From: Spinacia oleracea
Taxonomy: Eukaryota; Streptophyta; Magnoliopsida; Caryophyllales; Amaranthaceae
Reading direction: 5' to 3'
NCBI RefSeq assembly: GCF_020520425.1
Contig: NC_079492.1
Span: 115,851,157-115,915,156, forward strand
Length of the DNA: 64,000 nucleotides
The notes beneath the pieces are model-generated. The model was not told the DNA's origin, searched no databases, and saw only the letters and a program-made list of their open reading frames with translations. A program made the position numbers and the translations under genes. Shown here piece after piece: positions 1-12,102 of the stretch (positions are counted from its first letter, which is position 1; every line of letters begins with the position of its first letter).

Positions 1-846
1 TTTTCTTCTTAACCCTAGCCATTTCTTCTTACGCGTTAAGGAGCATCATAATCCTTCGATTTTTCATTGAGATTTGGTAGGGATTTGATTCTTAATCTTG
101 TTTGTTCTTAGAATTTTATTTGATCTATGATGTTTGGATGTTTCCGCTATTTTTAGGGTTGATTATTTTCCTTCGTTTGATTTGTGAATTGATTTATTAT
201 TCTTCGTTTGATTTTTTAATTTGAAGTAATTTTAAAAGGTTTTTGTTGGCTGTGAGACTGATTCGGGTCATTTTGGGGTTCACTCATCTCTGTAACATAT
301 GTCTGCAAGCTCCTCTAAGGTTGAGTAATTTGCGATAGGGATGTATTGCTGGAATGTCCACCTGTTACCCTGAAATACACTGGAGTTTATTTGATGTACA
401 ATTTTGGGGTTTTATCGATTGAGCGACTAACTTCATCTGCTGATTATTTTCAGATCAGTAAAAAAAAAGTCACTGGTTTTGCTAATAATTCATGTTCATA
501 CTATTTTCACTGACCAGATATTGTTAATGGACTCAGTAATTTTGTCTAGTACTAATCATGATCCTTAATCCAATGTTAGATTCTGCTTAGTTTTGGTGGA
601 GGCCATTAAGATTTTCACAATGAGTAAAAATTCAACCATAAGGCTAAAAAGCATGTTGATAGAGACACTGATATGCTTTATGCACACCGCTCTTAGCAGC
701 TTATTGTCTGCTATGCACCGCCAAGTAGTCATATCTAACAGTATACTGAATACACTTAAGCTTCTTCTTTCGCCTATATCATTGCGGCTAAGTTGATGAT
801 CAAATGTCATGATTAGTATCTCTTATTCGCAATATGCTTCAACATA
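1..846. other. non-coding, no gene recognised
   Basis: No reading frame here resembles a known protein. The first 150 bases have the T-rich look of a plant 5'UTR or intron, but there is no supporting coding exon. Short open frames near 565-810 occur on both strands and have no family features. Confidence 0.4.
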
Positions 847-1349
847 ATGTATGCTTCAACATAATCCTTTTTTGGTATTAACTTGAAACTCTTGGATGGT
901 CCGTCTGAACTCTCCTTCACCCTTCTGCCCAGCATGTGCTACTACGAGTTTATTCCACTTAGTGAAAGTTCATGGTCATTTAATGAAGAAATGGAGGTAC
1001 CCTCGAGCAAACTCGTGGATCTTCTGCAAGTCAAACTTGGATGTTATTATGAAATTGTTATCATCACCTTTGCTGGTAAGTTCATAAACTTAAGCAAATC
1101 AGTTTTACTATAGAATGCTCATTGCTAATTGGTACTTCAATTTATGGTGCATATAATAATGTAGGTCTCCGTAGATACCGAATTGGCGATGTGCTGAAAT
1201 GTACAGCCTTCTACAATAAGGCACCACAATTCAAATTCATATGCGGTAGAAACGTTGCTTTGAGCCTAGACAATGATAAGACAAGTGAGGAGGATTTGCA
1301 CAAGAGTATTACAGCAGGAAACAAGCTGTTAGACCCTCACAGCGCCTAA
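847..1349 (+). pseudogene. GH3 acyl-acid-amido synthetase fragment (two exons)
   Basis: GH3 enzymes join amino acids to auxin, jasmonate or related acids. The first piece (847-1075) reads FFGINLKLLDGPSELSF, then LPSMCYYEFIPL and VDLLQVKLGCYYEIV, the central GH3 block around 'YFGINLxPL...PTMxYFEFLP...VDLxDVKLGxxYE'. It ends at a GT donor (1076) in phase 1. A matching AG acceptor ends at 1164, and exon two (1165-1349) reads LRRYRIGDVLKCTAFYNKAP, then QFKFICGRNVALSLDNDKT, which is the conserved GH3 'LYRYRxGDVLxVxGFxNxAPQFxFxCRxNVxLSIDxDKT' region. The intron is therefore preserved. An in-frame stop lies at 862-864 just after MYAST, the N-terminal two thirds is absent, and the frame stops at 1349 before the C-terminal domain. 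I see this as a dead fragment copied at the DNA level. The acid substrate cannot be told. Confidence 0.85.
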
Positions 1350-2001
1350 CTCAGGTCATTTAGGGTTAATTTTTTAGGTTTTTGAAGTTATTTCTGTTGA
1401 TTTTGTTTATTTTATGGTCAAATTGTGTCTGGTTGTTTTGTTGATATTGATTTTTGATTCAGAGATTTGGGGTTGGGTACAGTAAAATAGTTGTACTCAC
1501 TCCAAATCTAATGTGGCCAGCTTTAGTGTTCCTTTCTAATTGGGACTTGACTCGGCTTCAATCTGGATTGGTCGAAGTCTAATAATCATTACTATTATAT
1601 TCATTATAGTTGCTGTTTGTATAGGTGTTAGTCTTTATTTGGGTTTATATACTAATTGTGATGGAATTATATGTTGTTCAAGCTAATAATATCGTGCTTG
1701 TGAGATACGGATGGAAAGAACATTTAATTTGTTATAAACTGGTTTGATCAAATAGTGCTTGAAGCCTAGCGCTGAGCTGAAAATTGATATCTGAGCATAG
1801 CGTGTCGTGACAATAATTTTGTGATTTGGCTGTGTATATATTTCCTTGAATAATCTAGTGTTAACTATCTTGATTTCGTATAATAGTTCATTTTATTTTG
1901 ACTTTTGGGTACTAGTTGGAAGTAAATCTTGTACTCAAAAGACTGATTTTTATTCTTCAGACATATGTAATAATGTTTTTGAACAATTATTATTATCTTA
2001 G
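1350..2001. other. non-coding spacer between two gene fragments
   Basis: No further GH3 exon and no other protein similarity was seen. Terminal repeats that would delimit a transposon carrying the two fragments were not found. Confidence 0.4.
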
Positions 2002-2159
2002 GTTAAAGAGCCAACATGGGTTGATGGATTCAAGACAATGAGTATGTGGGAGTCGGTGGTCGTTTTGGTCCTACACTAGAGGCAAAGGAGCAACATGCCA
2101 ATCGAACAAGAATCACTCTGGCAGACCCTCCAGATTGCTGCACTCCTCCCAGAAATAAG
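2002..2159 (+). pseudogene. signal peptide peptidase-like (SPPL) single exon fragment
   Basis: The segment encodes the protease-associated lumenal domain found near the N-terminus of plant SPPL intramembrane aspartyl proteases. It reads [18 protein letters not shown], then [18 protein letters not shown], matching the family's 'EFVGVGARFGxxxxSKEKxAxxTRLxxAxPxDxCxPxxNK'. It is bounded by an AG acceptor (2000-2001) and a GT donor (2160-2161), so it is exactly one exon. The 5' part ([12 protein letters not shown]) is one base out of frame with the rest. Neighbouring SPPL exons, including the catalytic YD and GLGD regions, were not found in the next 1.5 kb. A weak possible trace of the following exon near 2808 is not convincing. 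It is an orphan exon and cannot make a protease. Confidence 0.8.
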
Positions 2160-3790
2160 GTTCATATCCTTGTTTTCATCTATGTCCTTCACTGTGTTAT
2201 ACTTGATAAAGTATACCCATTCAATAAATTTACTCAATCTTTTCAACATGGTTATAGACTTATCGTACAATAACTTTTTTATATTTGACCTGACATGGCC
2301 ATTGAGGGTTACCTAATTCCCCAGTTTAATTTAAGCAATGCTACTATCTACACCTTGGCGGTGCACTGTTATCTACAAGTTCAAAATCTAATTAAGAACC
2401 TGATAAAAAAAAGTTCTGACCAAAGAATCCTACATCAACTATCATACATGTAAAGAATTAGCTGAGAGAGGAAGGGTGAAAACGTTGCCCCCCTCCACTA
2501 CAACAGTATTTTGAGTATTTCATATTCTCTAGTGAAGTAAATATTACCCCCCTTCCCAAATAGTAGTAATCTAGATGAATTTCTATGCCTGAGAAAGTGT
2601 GTTAGTAATATTCACTTTCTAATTGGAAAGAATTCTCCACGAGGGTTTGCAACCTGAACATTTCATGAATTAGGTTACTGTGCCTTTTTCATATCAAGCG
2701 TTTATCCATTTATTCTTGCTTTAACAGCTATGCCTTTTTATCATTTTATGGGTAGCTTACTGGTGAAGCTATTCTGGTATTCTGGTAGCTTACTACAAAG
2801 GCAATTTGCAGAAGATGCTGGTGCCTGTTGTTTTTACCGAAACAGATTCAATTCCTGTCCTATCTGAAATGTTTACAGGGACCCCGTCTTGCTAGTTTTG
2901 TTCCTTTGGGATTGTTGCTAGTGCCTGTTGTTTTTACTTCGTCTGTTTTTGCTTTCTACTGTGTGTTGTTGGTGGCAATTTCGGATAAGGTTAATTATCT
3001 TTAGTAATTTGGTTTGTCTTCTATATTTGATCTGAATGATTTGAGAAAATTAGAGATTTTACTATTTAGTGGAAGAGTAAGGCAAGAAATCTTCTGGAGT
3101 TCATTGAGATGTGTCGTACAATATTAAGTGTTGGAAGGCTATACTTCAGTCGCTATTTGTTTTATAAGGACATCTCATTCTCCCAGCTATACATTTTGGG
3201 GTTAGATGAATTATTTGGTATTTTTAATCTGGTAACTTAGATTTGTTATGCTAGTTTGGGGATGAGATCATGAGAACAATGAAGTCGAAGTTTTTGCTTT
3301 TTATTAGGTTAAGAGAGTGCTTTGCCTTCCTTTCTCAGATTCAGTTTTATGGATTAAATTTTGTTTTCTGCTCTCGTGATCTTGTGTGAACAGTTGTGTT
3401 CTCAGATTCAGTTTTGGATATGGGTTCGGGATCTGTTAGTAAGAGTAAGAGTGTTTTTATGGAAGTGGTTGATCAAGAAGGTATCCAACTTAATAGACTT
3501 TCTCTTCCTAATGTCATTTTTCTTCAGTCCTGCCTTGGTTCCTAACCTGAGTTCAGGTTTTTTCTCTCCCTAAGTAATGAATCTCACTTTCCTTTTGCAA
3601 TGCATGAATCACTTTCCTCACACCAGAAATCAAATAATTAAGATATGTGAGATAATGGTAAATTATTGTCTTTTTCAAGTATAGACCAAAATGAACCCCA
3701 CCCCCCTACCTCTTCATTTGATGGGAAGGTGAATCACTTTCAATATGAGCTTTGCCTCCCTTTTTTATCTTTTCTATGATTTGAGTATTG
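2160..3790. other. non-coding, possibly LINE-derived
   Basis: No convincing coding exon. A short frame at about 3419-3480 between splice-like sites (start MGSGSVSKSKS) has no recognised family. T- and G-rich sequence toward the right resembles the 3' part of plant LINEs and may belong to the next feature. Confidence 0.35.
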
Positions 3791-4149
3791 ACAAATATTT
3801 ATTTTTATAAAGGTTGGTGGTGGCAATTATTGAGGATTTTGATGTTGTTGGTGCAGCTTGTTCCTGCAATTTTTGGCTGCTATTGAGGCCGTTTTGGTGC
3901 TGGTTGCAGTCTACTCAGCTTCTCCAGGTGCTGCTGCAGGAGTGTTGGGTGTGGGATGTACTACTGATCTGCTATTGTTGTGTACTGTCAGGCCTGATGT
4001 ATTGCTTCACTTTTGTTGGGTTTGTAGTGTTTGGTTGTTAAGGAGTGTTCTGTACTCCTTTAACCTTATTTTGTGTTTCTTGTTTGGATTCTTGGTTCCT
4101 ACCTTTTGGAATAGATTTTGCTAATTTACCAAAAAAAAATAAAAAAATA
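3791..4149 (+). mobile_element. LINE (L1-type) 3' end with poly(A) tail
   Basis: The segment has the T/G-rich, stop-free 3'UTR-like composition of plant L1 elements. It ends in 'gctaatttacc' followed by an A-rich tail (4131-4149), a form common at plant LINE 3' ends. The left boundary is not resolved because the element is 5'-truncated. No reverse-transcriptase domain remains in this piece. The assignment rests on the tail form and composition. Confidence 0.5.
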
Positions 4150-4162
4150 ATGCATTATTATT

Positions 4163-4475
4163 GTAGTGATTTTTTTTTTTTGTAAAATAAATGTACTATT
4201 TGCAGCACGCACTGTCAAGTGAATGCCGCGAATAGTTTCTGAAATGTGGCTTTGAATTCTATTTTTTGCAGCGCCTACGTTCTGCAAAAGGCTGCGAAAA
4301 TAGACTTTTTGTAGCGCGTATGAAACCACGTGCGCTACAATTAATGGTTTTTTGCAGCGTTTTTGTGCGCTGCAAATAAGAGTCTACTATTTGCTGCCAT
4401 CACAATTGCAGCGCTCAAAAACGCTGTAAAAAGCCTCTTTTATGCGCGCTGCAAATGACATTTTTTCTACTAGTG
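4163..4475. mobile_element. CACTA (En/Spm) non-autonomous element or terminus
   Basis: The right end reads 'ttttttctactagtg' (4461-4475), which is CACTAGTAGAAAAAA on the other strand, a standard CACTA terminus. Inside it, the motif tttgcagcgc and its reverse recur at least six times, as expected of CACTA subterminal repeats. The left end is degenerate: 'aaataaatgtactatttgcagcacgc' mirrors the right subterminal sequence, but no clean CACTA start is visible. No transposase is present. A 3-bp target duplication could not be confirmed. Confidence 0.7.
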
Positions 4476-5626
4476 CCGGCTGAGGATGAGATCTAGATGG
4501 TTTTGCGGGAGCCGTCGAAGTTGAGTTTATGGTAACCTATTGGAGGATTGGCCCAGGAGACAAGGATTGGATGATGGGTAGGTGGTGGTTGGTGGGGGGA
4601 GGGGTTGGTTGGTTAGGGAATGGTTCATCGGATATTTGGCAAGCATCCATTTGTAGACGTAGATCCCATTTGTTGAAGGTAGATAGGGCCCGTTGGAAGA
4701 TAGAGGAGGCGGAGAAGTTTTTCGAATTGAAATTAATTTTATTTCTTTATTTCTAGATACCCTAAAGGGCGAAGGTGATTTTATGAAGGTGATACCCTAA
4801 AGGGTTTAGAAGAGGCTATTAATCAAGGTGGGGTTGAAGAAACAGTCCAACCAACTTGTTAAGATCTCGCAGGTTGGGGAGGGGGTGGTGTGGCGGGTGT
4901 GGAGTGTGTCCCTTGCCGGGAGACTTTTGTGGCCTATTTTTCATAAGAAGATTTTGACTTTGGGTGGGAGGTCTAGTTTCCAAATCCAATGGTAGTGCCA
5001 TTTGTCTTTAGATATATTGGGGGAGATCATGGGCTAGCCAGGTGGCCGACTTAACTGTGAATTATCATGATTTAATGAGGCCCCATATTGGGTTATCCTC
5101 TATGTTTGAGAGGGGAATTGGTATACTTCGGATTTTATTGTCTTCATTGATGCAATCCGCTACAAGGAATTCCAGATTGACTTCATATATAGATGAATCT
5201 CCGAAGATGAGAGAACAAGTTTTCTTTGAGAATCAGTTGCTGAGCCAGATATTAATGGATTTTCCATTCCCTACTTCTCATCCAATTCTATTGCGAATGA
5301 TTTCTCGTTGGGCTAAGATTTCTCGCCAGATTTTCGAGTTTTTTTTGCTTTGATTTATATTTAAAGAAATTGTTACGTGAGAGGTAATTTTCCGCATTAG
5401 GGTTGTTCAGATATTATCCGGTTTTGTTAGGAGTTTCCAACCTAGTTTCGCTAAGAAGTTTGTTGAGGGGAAAGTCCGACGTAGCCCTAGCCCTCCCATG
5501 GTTTTAGGAGTGCAGATCTTGTTCTAGGAAATGAGCGGAGCAGAGGTCTATGTGGGAGATTGTTTCCAGAAAAATTTTATGTGAACTGTGAAGGGAGTCA
5601 AGTTGGTGAGCAACCTTTTTTGGAAT

Positions 5627-5910
5627 GGAAAATTTGTAATTATTAATCCAACCTTTGCCCGGTTTTCTTTAATTAAGCCTACCTATGCGATATTTCTAAA
5701 TAATCCAACCTTTATGACCCAACTACTATTATTAAGCCAGGATGACCGGTTACCTGCTACAAAGTCAAGGAAAATTTGTAATTATTAATCCAACCTTTGC
5801 CCGATTTTCTTTAATTAAGCCTACCTATGCGATATTTCTAAATAATCCAACATTTATGACTCAACTACTATTATTAAGCCTAGATGACCGGTTACCTGCT
5901 ACAAAGTCAA
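5627..5910. repeat. tandemly doubled terminal inverted repeat, 142-bp period
   Basis: Two near-identical units start with ggaaaatttg at 5627 and 5769. Only one copy of the inverted partner occurs at the right end (about 6641-6777). The target duplication abuts the outer copy, so the outer one was used as the transposon end. Confidence 0.85.
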
Positions 5911-6777
5911 CGTTAAAAACGTTGACAACCTAAAGTTGGTTTCCCTCCTAAAATATTGGACACGTCATCATCACTTGCCACCTAAACAAGGATTTAATTT
6001 TTTTTTCAAAAAACCCTTAACCCTTCTCTTCTCTGTACCGTGTTTCAATTCCTCTCTTCTCCATTAATGCTGCTTCAACCACAATAGTACTGGTTCATGA
6101 CATCATCAACGATTTTCTTGTGGAAATAGGTGACTTCATCCACGCGCATTCAAATTTCGTCTCCAAAATCGTACAATTGAAGGTGAACTTACGAACCTTA
6201 GCGTTTTTGTTCCTTTTTTGGTAAATTTTGAATTTTGGGCTTCCTTGATGGTCAGTTTGTAAAAACTTGAGCTGTTGCAATAATATAGTTTTTTTTTTTT
6301 TTTATGTTGTGGGATGTTGGTTATTGTGGTCTTGTTGAAAATTTAGAAAGAAAATAAAACCTTGAATTTGAAGAAGATCCAGATCCAACAGGCAATTGCT
6401 TTACCCTAGCCATAGCAATTGCTGATTATTTTTGATGAACTTCGAATGGAGAGGTATGACCGTATGAGGGACCGACAATGGTGAAGAAGAGGTAGAAGAG
6501 AAATAATGGAGAGGAGTGCAGAGATGAAGCAGAAAATCACAGAGGAGAGAAGAACGAAAATTAAAATAGCAATTAAAGAAAATAAGGGGAAAAAAAATAA
6601 AAAATTATAATTGTTATATGCCACGTAAGGGTGAATACCGCCTATAGCAGGTTAGTAACTTGTCAGGATTAATAATAGTAGTTGGGTCATAAATGTTGGA
6701 TTATTTAGAAATATCGCATAGGTAGGCTTAATTAAAGAAAATCGGGCAAATGTTGGATTAATAATTACAAATTTTCC
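5627..6777. mobile_element. Mutator-like non-autonomous element 1 (9-bp TSD)
   Basis: Terminal inverted repeats of about 140 bp begin GGAAAATTTGTAATTATTAA and end with its complement. A perfect 9-bp target duplication, ttttggaat, lies at 5618-5626 and 6778-6786. The element sits inside the LINE remnant, so it is the younger insertion. The left repeat is present twice in tandem. The interior (about 5935-6630) has no transposase and no recognised gene piece. The long repeats and the 9-bp duplication place it with Mutator-like (MULE) elements. Confidence 0.85.
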
Positions 6778-7411
6778 TTTTGGAATAAGGAAGGACGAGC
6801 AGATGTATGTTAGGAGTGCTTCTAAGTTACTCTGGATGAGGGTAGCTTGTCCAGCTTTAGATAGATATTGGGAGTGCCGTGATGAAATTCTCGATTCATT
6901 ATTTCAAGGAGGGTTTGTAAGTCTTTCCTTGTAGGGCTAGATCGGCTAAAGTGGATGCTAATATAACGTCCTAAAGCTTTCGCAGGTTGTATGATAAAAG
7001 TACTAGCCAGTGCATTTTCGCGTCCTGTTGAGATTTGTTTTGAGAAAATGATGGAAGACTTGTGAAAATTGACCAACTGTCTTGATAAGGTACAAAAGGA
7101 GTCGATAATACGTTTAAGATTTTGGCAGACCATTGACTTAGCCTTACATAGTACTAGACAATCATCTGCAAAAAGGAGGGTGATGTTGTTGGTGCCTGGG
7201 GATAGCTTGAAGCCAATACCGTTGTTAGGGCTGAGGCTTTCTTTAGAGAGAATTATGATGGCAAAAGTGGTCGGTAGGATTCCCATTGATATTAAGGGAG
7301 TATGAAACTGTAGTGACACATGTTTTGACCCAACTAATTCATTGGGCAGGGAATCCAAAGGCTCTGAGTGTAGCCCATAGGAAGACCCATTCTATGTGGT
7401 CGGAAACTTTT

Positions 7412-8239
7412 TCAATTCGAACAAAATTTGCTCAATTTCAATTGATAACATGAACCCTAATTTTTTGCTCAAATGATTAATGGAGTTAACGGGCGTCAGT
7501 CATTAAGGAATATTTGGTGTAAATTGAAAACTTAGTGCGTATTTGGTGTGCGTATTACACGAAACACCGGAAGCATATTTCATTAAAAAACCGTATTCAC
7601 CCCCTAAAATGACTAAAATACCTCCATAATAATTGAACTAAATCAAACGATTATGCATCTATCACTATCCTCCGTGACTTGTAGATTTATATAGTTAAGA
7701 TTAATTCTGTAGTAACAGTCCTTTGTACCAGAATTTTCTAAACAAGAGGTAGATTGGTGCACCAATTATTAGCAATTAGGCATTGGAGGATAAGAATTAT
7801 ATTGATAGATAGTCAAACATTAGGTTTGGACAAGGGAACTTGTATGTATGGAATAATGTTAGTAGAATCAACATCTAGTCTTGCACAAATTAGTGTGAAC
7901 AAGGTTAGATATGAGTTGGTATGATCAGCAACTCGATATGTTAATTAATCACTTGATTAATATTCGATTCTTATTAAATTGATAGATTCCACTTAACTAA
8001 TTAAGAACGGTACACTCGGATATACTATATATGGCCAGTTAACAACCTAACTTGATGAGTACGTTAAGTGTACGTGTGACACAAGCAGATCATTTCCTTG
8101 TTCTAAATCAATTGTCACGTACTACTACTATATACAAAAGATTATTGTGCATGTGTTTGTAAAAGTTGTCACATTTTCTAATTAATATACTATCCATAGC
8201 TTCACATACTTGTAAATTAAACTAACAATAGTGAAAATA
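7412..8239. other. AT-rich intergenic sequence
   Basis: No gene, terminal repeat or known element was recognised. Confidence 0.4.
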
Positions 8240-8871
8240 TTATTTATACTAATATATTAAAAAGAGTTGTGAAAAAACGTCTATGTATCACGTAGTACTC
8301 TCTCTATTTCACCATATTATCCACTCACCAAGTGTTATGTCATGTAATGACATGGACAACCAAAAATCAATACAATGAAGTTCGAACACCAGACCTCAAG
8401 TGTGAATTATAAATCTCATTACCATCTTAACCAACCACCAAGTGTGGTTTTATCACTTCACATTAATTTATAAATAAATGTTACCACAAAATCTAAAACA
8501 ACAAAATTTTTATGCGACTTTTTAATTTCTATTTATGGACTATTTTGGAAAAAAATAATAATAATTAAAGCATTAGGGCAACAATGAAGAAACATGATGT
8601 CATAAGTATCAACTATAGATTGCTCTGCATAGCTGCATATATATACCTAATTTGGTGTTTATTAATTTGAAGCACTTATTTCCACGAGAAAACAAATTAC
8701 ACAAATTATAAGATGATCTCACGTAATGCGTCTGCATAGTTGACGAACTTAATTGATTTTTTTGCACTCTATAAAATACAAGTATTTTGGTCAAATATTG
8801 AGCTTAAGAAAAATCTAAAATTTTAACTATTCAATATAGCAACCGAGGCATCGCCCGGACCAAACACTAGT
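8240..8871 (+). mobile_element. probable non-autonomous Helitron
   Basis: The right end reads 'gcatcgcccggaccaaacactagt' followed by T: a GC-rich segment about ten bases before CTAGT, as in many plant Helitron 3' termini. The left end near 8240 ('tatttatactaatatatta') resembles the 5' start of such elements but lacks a clear TC. There is no Rep/helicase gene. The hairpin is weak, so this is tentative. Confidence 0.45.
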
Positions 8872-9095
8872 TGTACTATTATTAAGGGTTTGTAAAATAT
8901 TGTCATATTTAGAATTATGAGGGATTGATACCCTGTAACAATTAATACCGACCGGATCAAAGGAAATATCCCCATCACACTAGTGTACCATTATTAAGGG
9001 TTTGTAAAATATTGTCATATTTAGAATTATGAGAGGTTGATACCCTATAATTAACAATTAATACCGACCGGATCAAAGGAAATACCCCGATCCGT
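8866..9095. repeat. 112-bp tandem duplication
   Basis: The block starting 'cactag...attattaagggtttg' occurs at 8866 and again 112 bases on, both times running to 'accgaccggatcaaaggaaat'. A few bases differ. The first unit begins on the presumed Helitron end. Confidence 0.85.
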
Positions 9096-10189
9096 AGTTG
9101 GTGTCTTACATTGGCGGAGAGCCACTGTACAATTAGAGGGGTCCTTGACCCCACTTATTTGGGAAAAAAAACTTTACTGAACTATTTTCCTTAGTTTTCT
9201 ATTTTAAAAATACATAATTTTAGTTAAAAAGTTTCACCAATTTTTAAATAATGACCCTGTTACTTACTATCTTGGATCCGTTACTGATTTCCTACACTCT
9301 AGTGATCGAGGTTTCAAGCAATCAAACATTGCTTTCGTGGTAGAAGCCAAATGAGGAATGCCAATTTTGAGGGGACTTACAGTACATGATTTTAGAACTC
9401 CTTTTTGAATGAACATTAAAAGTTTTTTTTAAAAAAGTACTGACTTGTCAAAAGAACAATAACTAAGATGATTAGCATGGTTGTTGCCCTTGGTTGGGCT
9501 GACTAATCTTCTTAATTGGTACACAAACAAAGATATTATTGGTTGGCTGCTATATTATTCTCTAACAACCTTTAATTATTCTTTGAATTTAAGTGAGAAG
9601 GTCAAACTATATTTGTACAAAAGTAAAATTCCTTGGACAAAATAAAAACATATCATACTATATGATACATACAAAAGTTAAACATGTTTCAAGGGTCAAA
9701 TTATACTTGTTACGCCATCTTTATCATACAAGTCTACATTGCTGCGCAGCCTCGACACAAATTCGTATATCAATTATCAAGGCATTTTAACTGGACCCCA
9801 TTCCTTTGAAGTTTGGACAATGCTTATTGTATGTTTTTTTCGCCTTATTACACTTAAACTTATATGTACTGAACATATTAGAGTTGATCAAACCTAATTT
9901 CAAAATACAACGTAACTTAATTGAAATTTAAAGATCTGATTGCTAGTTATCTGAACTTACTAGACCTGTAACATATTTTTTTTTTAATGTAAAGAGAACG
10001 CACTTTTGCAGTAAGGTTTAATATGCTTGTTTAAATGGTTAATGATAAACAAAACATAAGAATGGAGGGCAGAAACAGTAGCTAGTAGATTAGTCTATGC
10101 ATGGAAGTTTCAATGAACATGTAATGCAGTAGGTAAAAGGTTGCTCCAAAGTGCATGTCTTAATACTATGATCCGAATATTTTGGTCTC
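9096..10189. other. intergenic; upstream region of the peroxidase gene
   Basis: No gene recognised. The right end holds the peroxidase promoter. Short open frames such as 9593-9790 have no family features. Confidence 0.4.
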
Positions 10190-10197
10190 TATAAATA
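10190..10197 (+). promoter_or_regulatory. TATA box of the peroxidase gene
   Basis: 'tataaata' lies 128 bases upstream of the peroxidase start codon, which would put transcription initiation near 10220-10230. The match to the plant TATA consensus is exact. Confidence 0.65.
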
Positions 10198-10297
10198 CAC
10201 CCACCTTATCTACTCTTTTATGGTGTACTATCTTCTCTTACCTTATTTTCTACGTAGTAGTAAATTATTAACAAACAAGTTTTGCAAGCTTAATTAG

Positions 10298-11618
<1,321 letters not shown>

Positions 11619-11799
11619 GTTGATCCCACCAGGAGAATGGTCAACTAAAACAACACAATCAAAGTTGCATAAATTAGCTTTGCATTTTTGCCTGGGTACC
11701 AATTATTTTATATGTGTGGTTGTGAATCTTTTTTGGTTGTACAACAATTTTTTCTTCAAGTGTCACATAATTTTGTTTTCAACTGTAAACTTTCTGTTC

Positions 11800-11805
11800 A
11801 ATAAA
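11800..11805 (+). promoter_or_regulatory. polyadenylation signal of the peroxidase gene
   Basis: AATAAA lies 182 bases after the stop codon in a T-rich 3' region. Confidence 0.55.
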
Positions 11806-12102
11806 ATCAAGTTCTTATTTTTGGTTTATTTTATACATTGTCCCTTGTGGGCCTTAAGGCATTACCTCTTTGATGGGCCAGAAAACATGATTATACGTTA
11901 TGGGCTTCCAAGTCATATGCGGCTTGGGCTGTATGGCTAGCTACTCAACAATCATACATTAGTTGCCCATTTGATTGTAACTTCATGATACGAAGCTCGT
12001 GCGATGCACGTTTTGGTGTTAATATGTTGTGTTTAATAGCTTAAATTCTACTTCTTAATATTCAACAGAGGTCAATTCTAACCGGAATATTCTTTTTAAT
12101 AA

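Larger units (their letters stand above)
4476..7411 (-). mobile_element. LINE ORF2 remnant, split by a Mutator-like insertion
   Basis: Read on the minus strand from 7411 downward, typical L1-type plant ORF2 pieces follow in order: HIEWVFLWATLRAFGF, then SWVKTCVTTVSYSLNINGN and the reverse-transcriptase core LLFADDCLVLCKA (FADD motif). After the insertion at 5627-6777 come KTMGGLGLRR, FLAKLGWKLL, VGNGKSINIWLS and the zf-RVT-like region (WIWKLDLPPKVKIFL). Last is the RNase H entry NPPIGYHKLNFDGS near 4520. Several stops and frame changes are scattered through it, and the segment between NINGN and the FADD block is shortened. The 5' half (endonuclease, ORF1) is missing, and the 3' end stops where the CACTA terminus begins. 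Confidence 0.85.

Noticed and set aside
593-796. Open frame of 67 residues beside the GH3 fragment
   Set aside because: No GH3 similarity, and the opposite strand is equally open. Treated as chance.
2800-2900. Possible next SPPL exon (AEDAGA-like reading)
   Set aside because: Only six residues match and splice borders do not fit.
3419-3480. Short frame MGSGSVSKSKS between splice-like sites
   Set aside because: No known family and too short to support.
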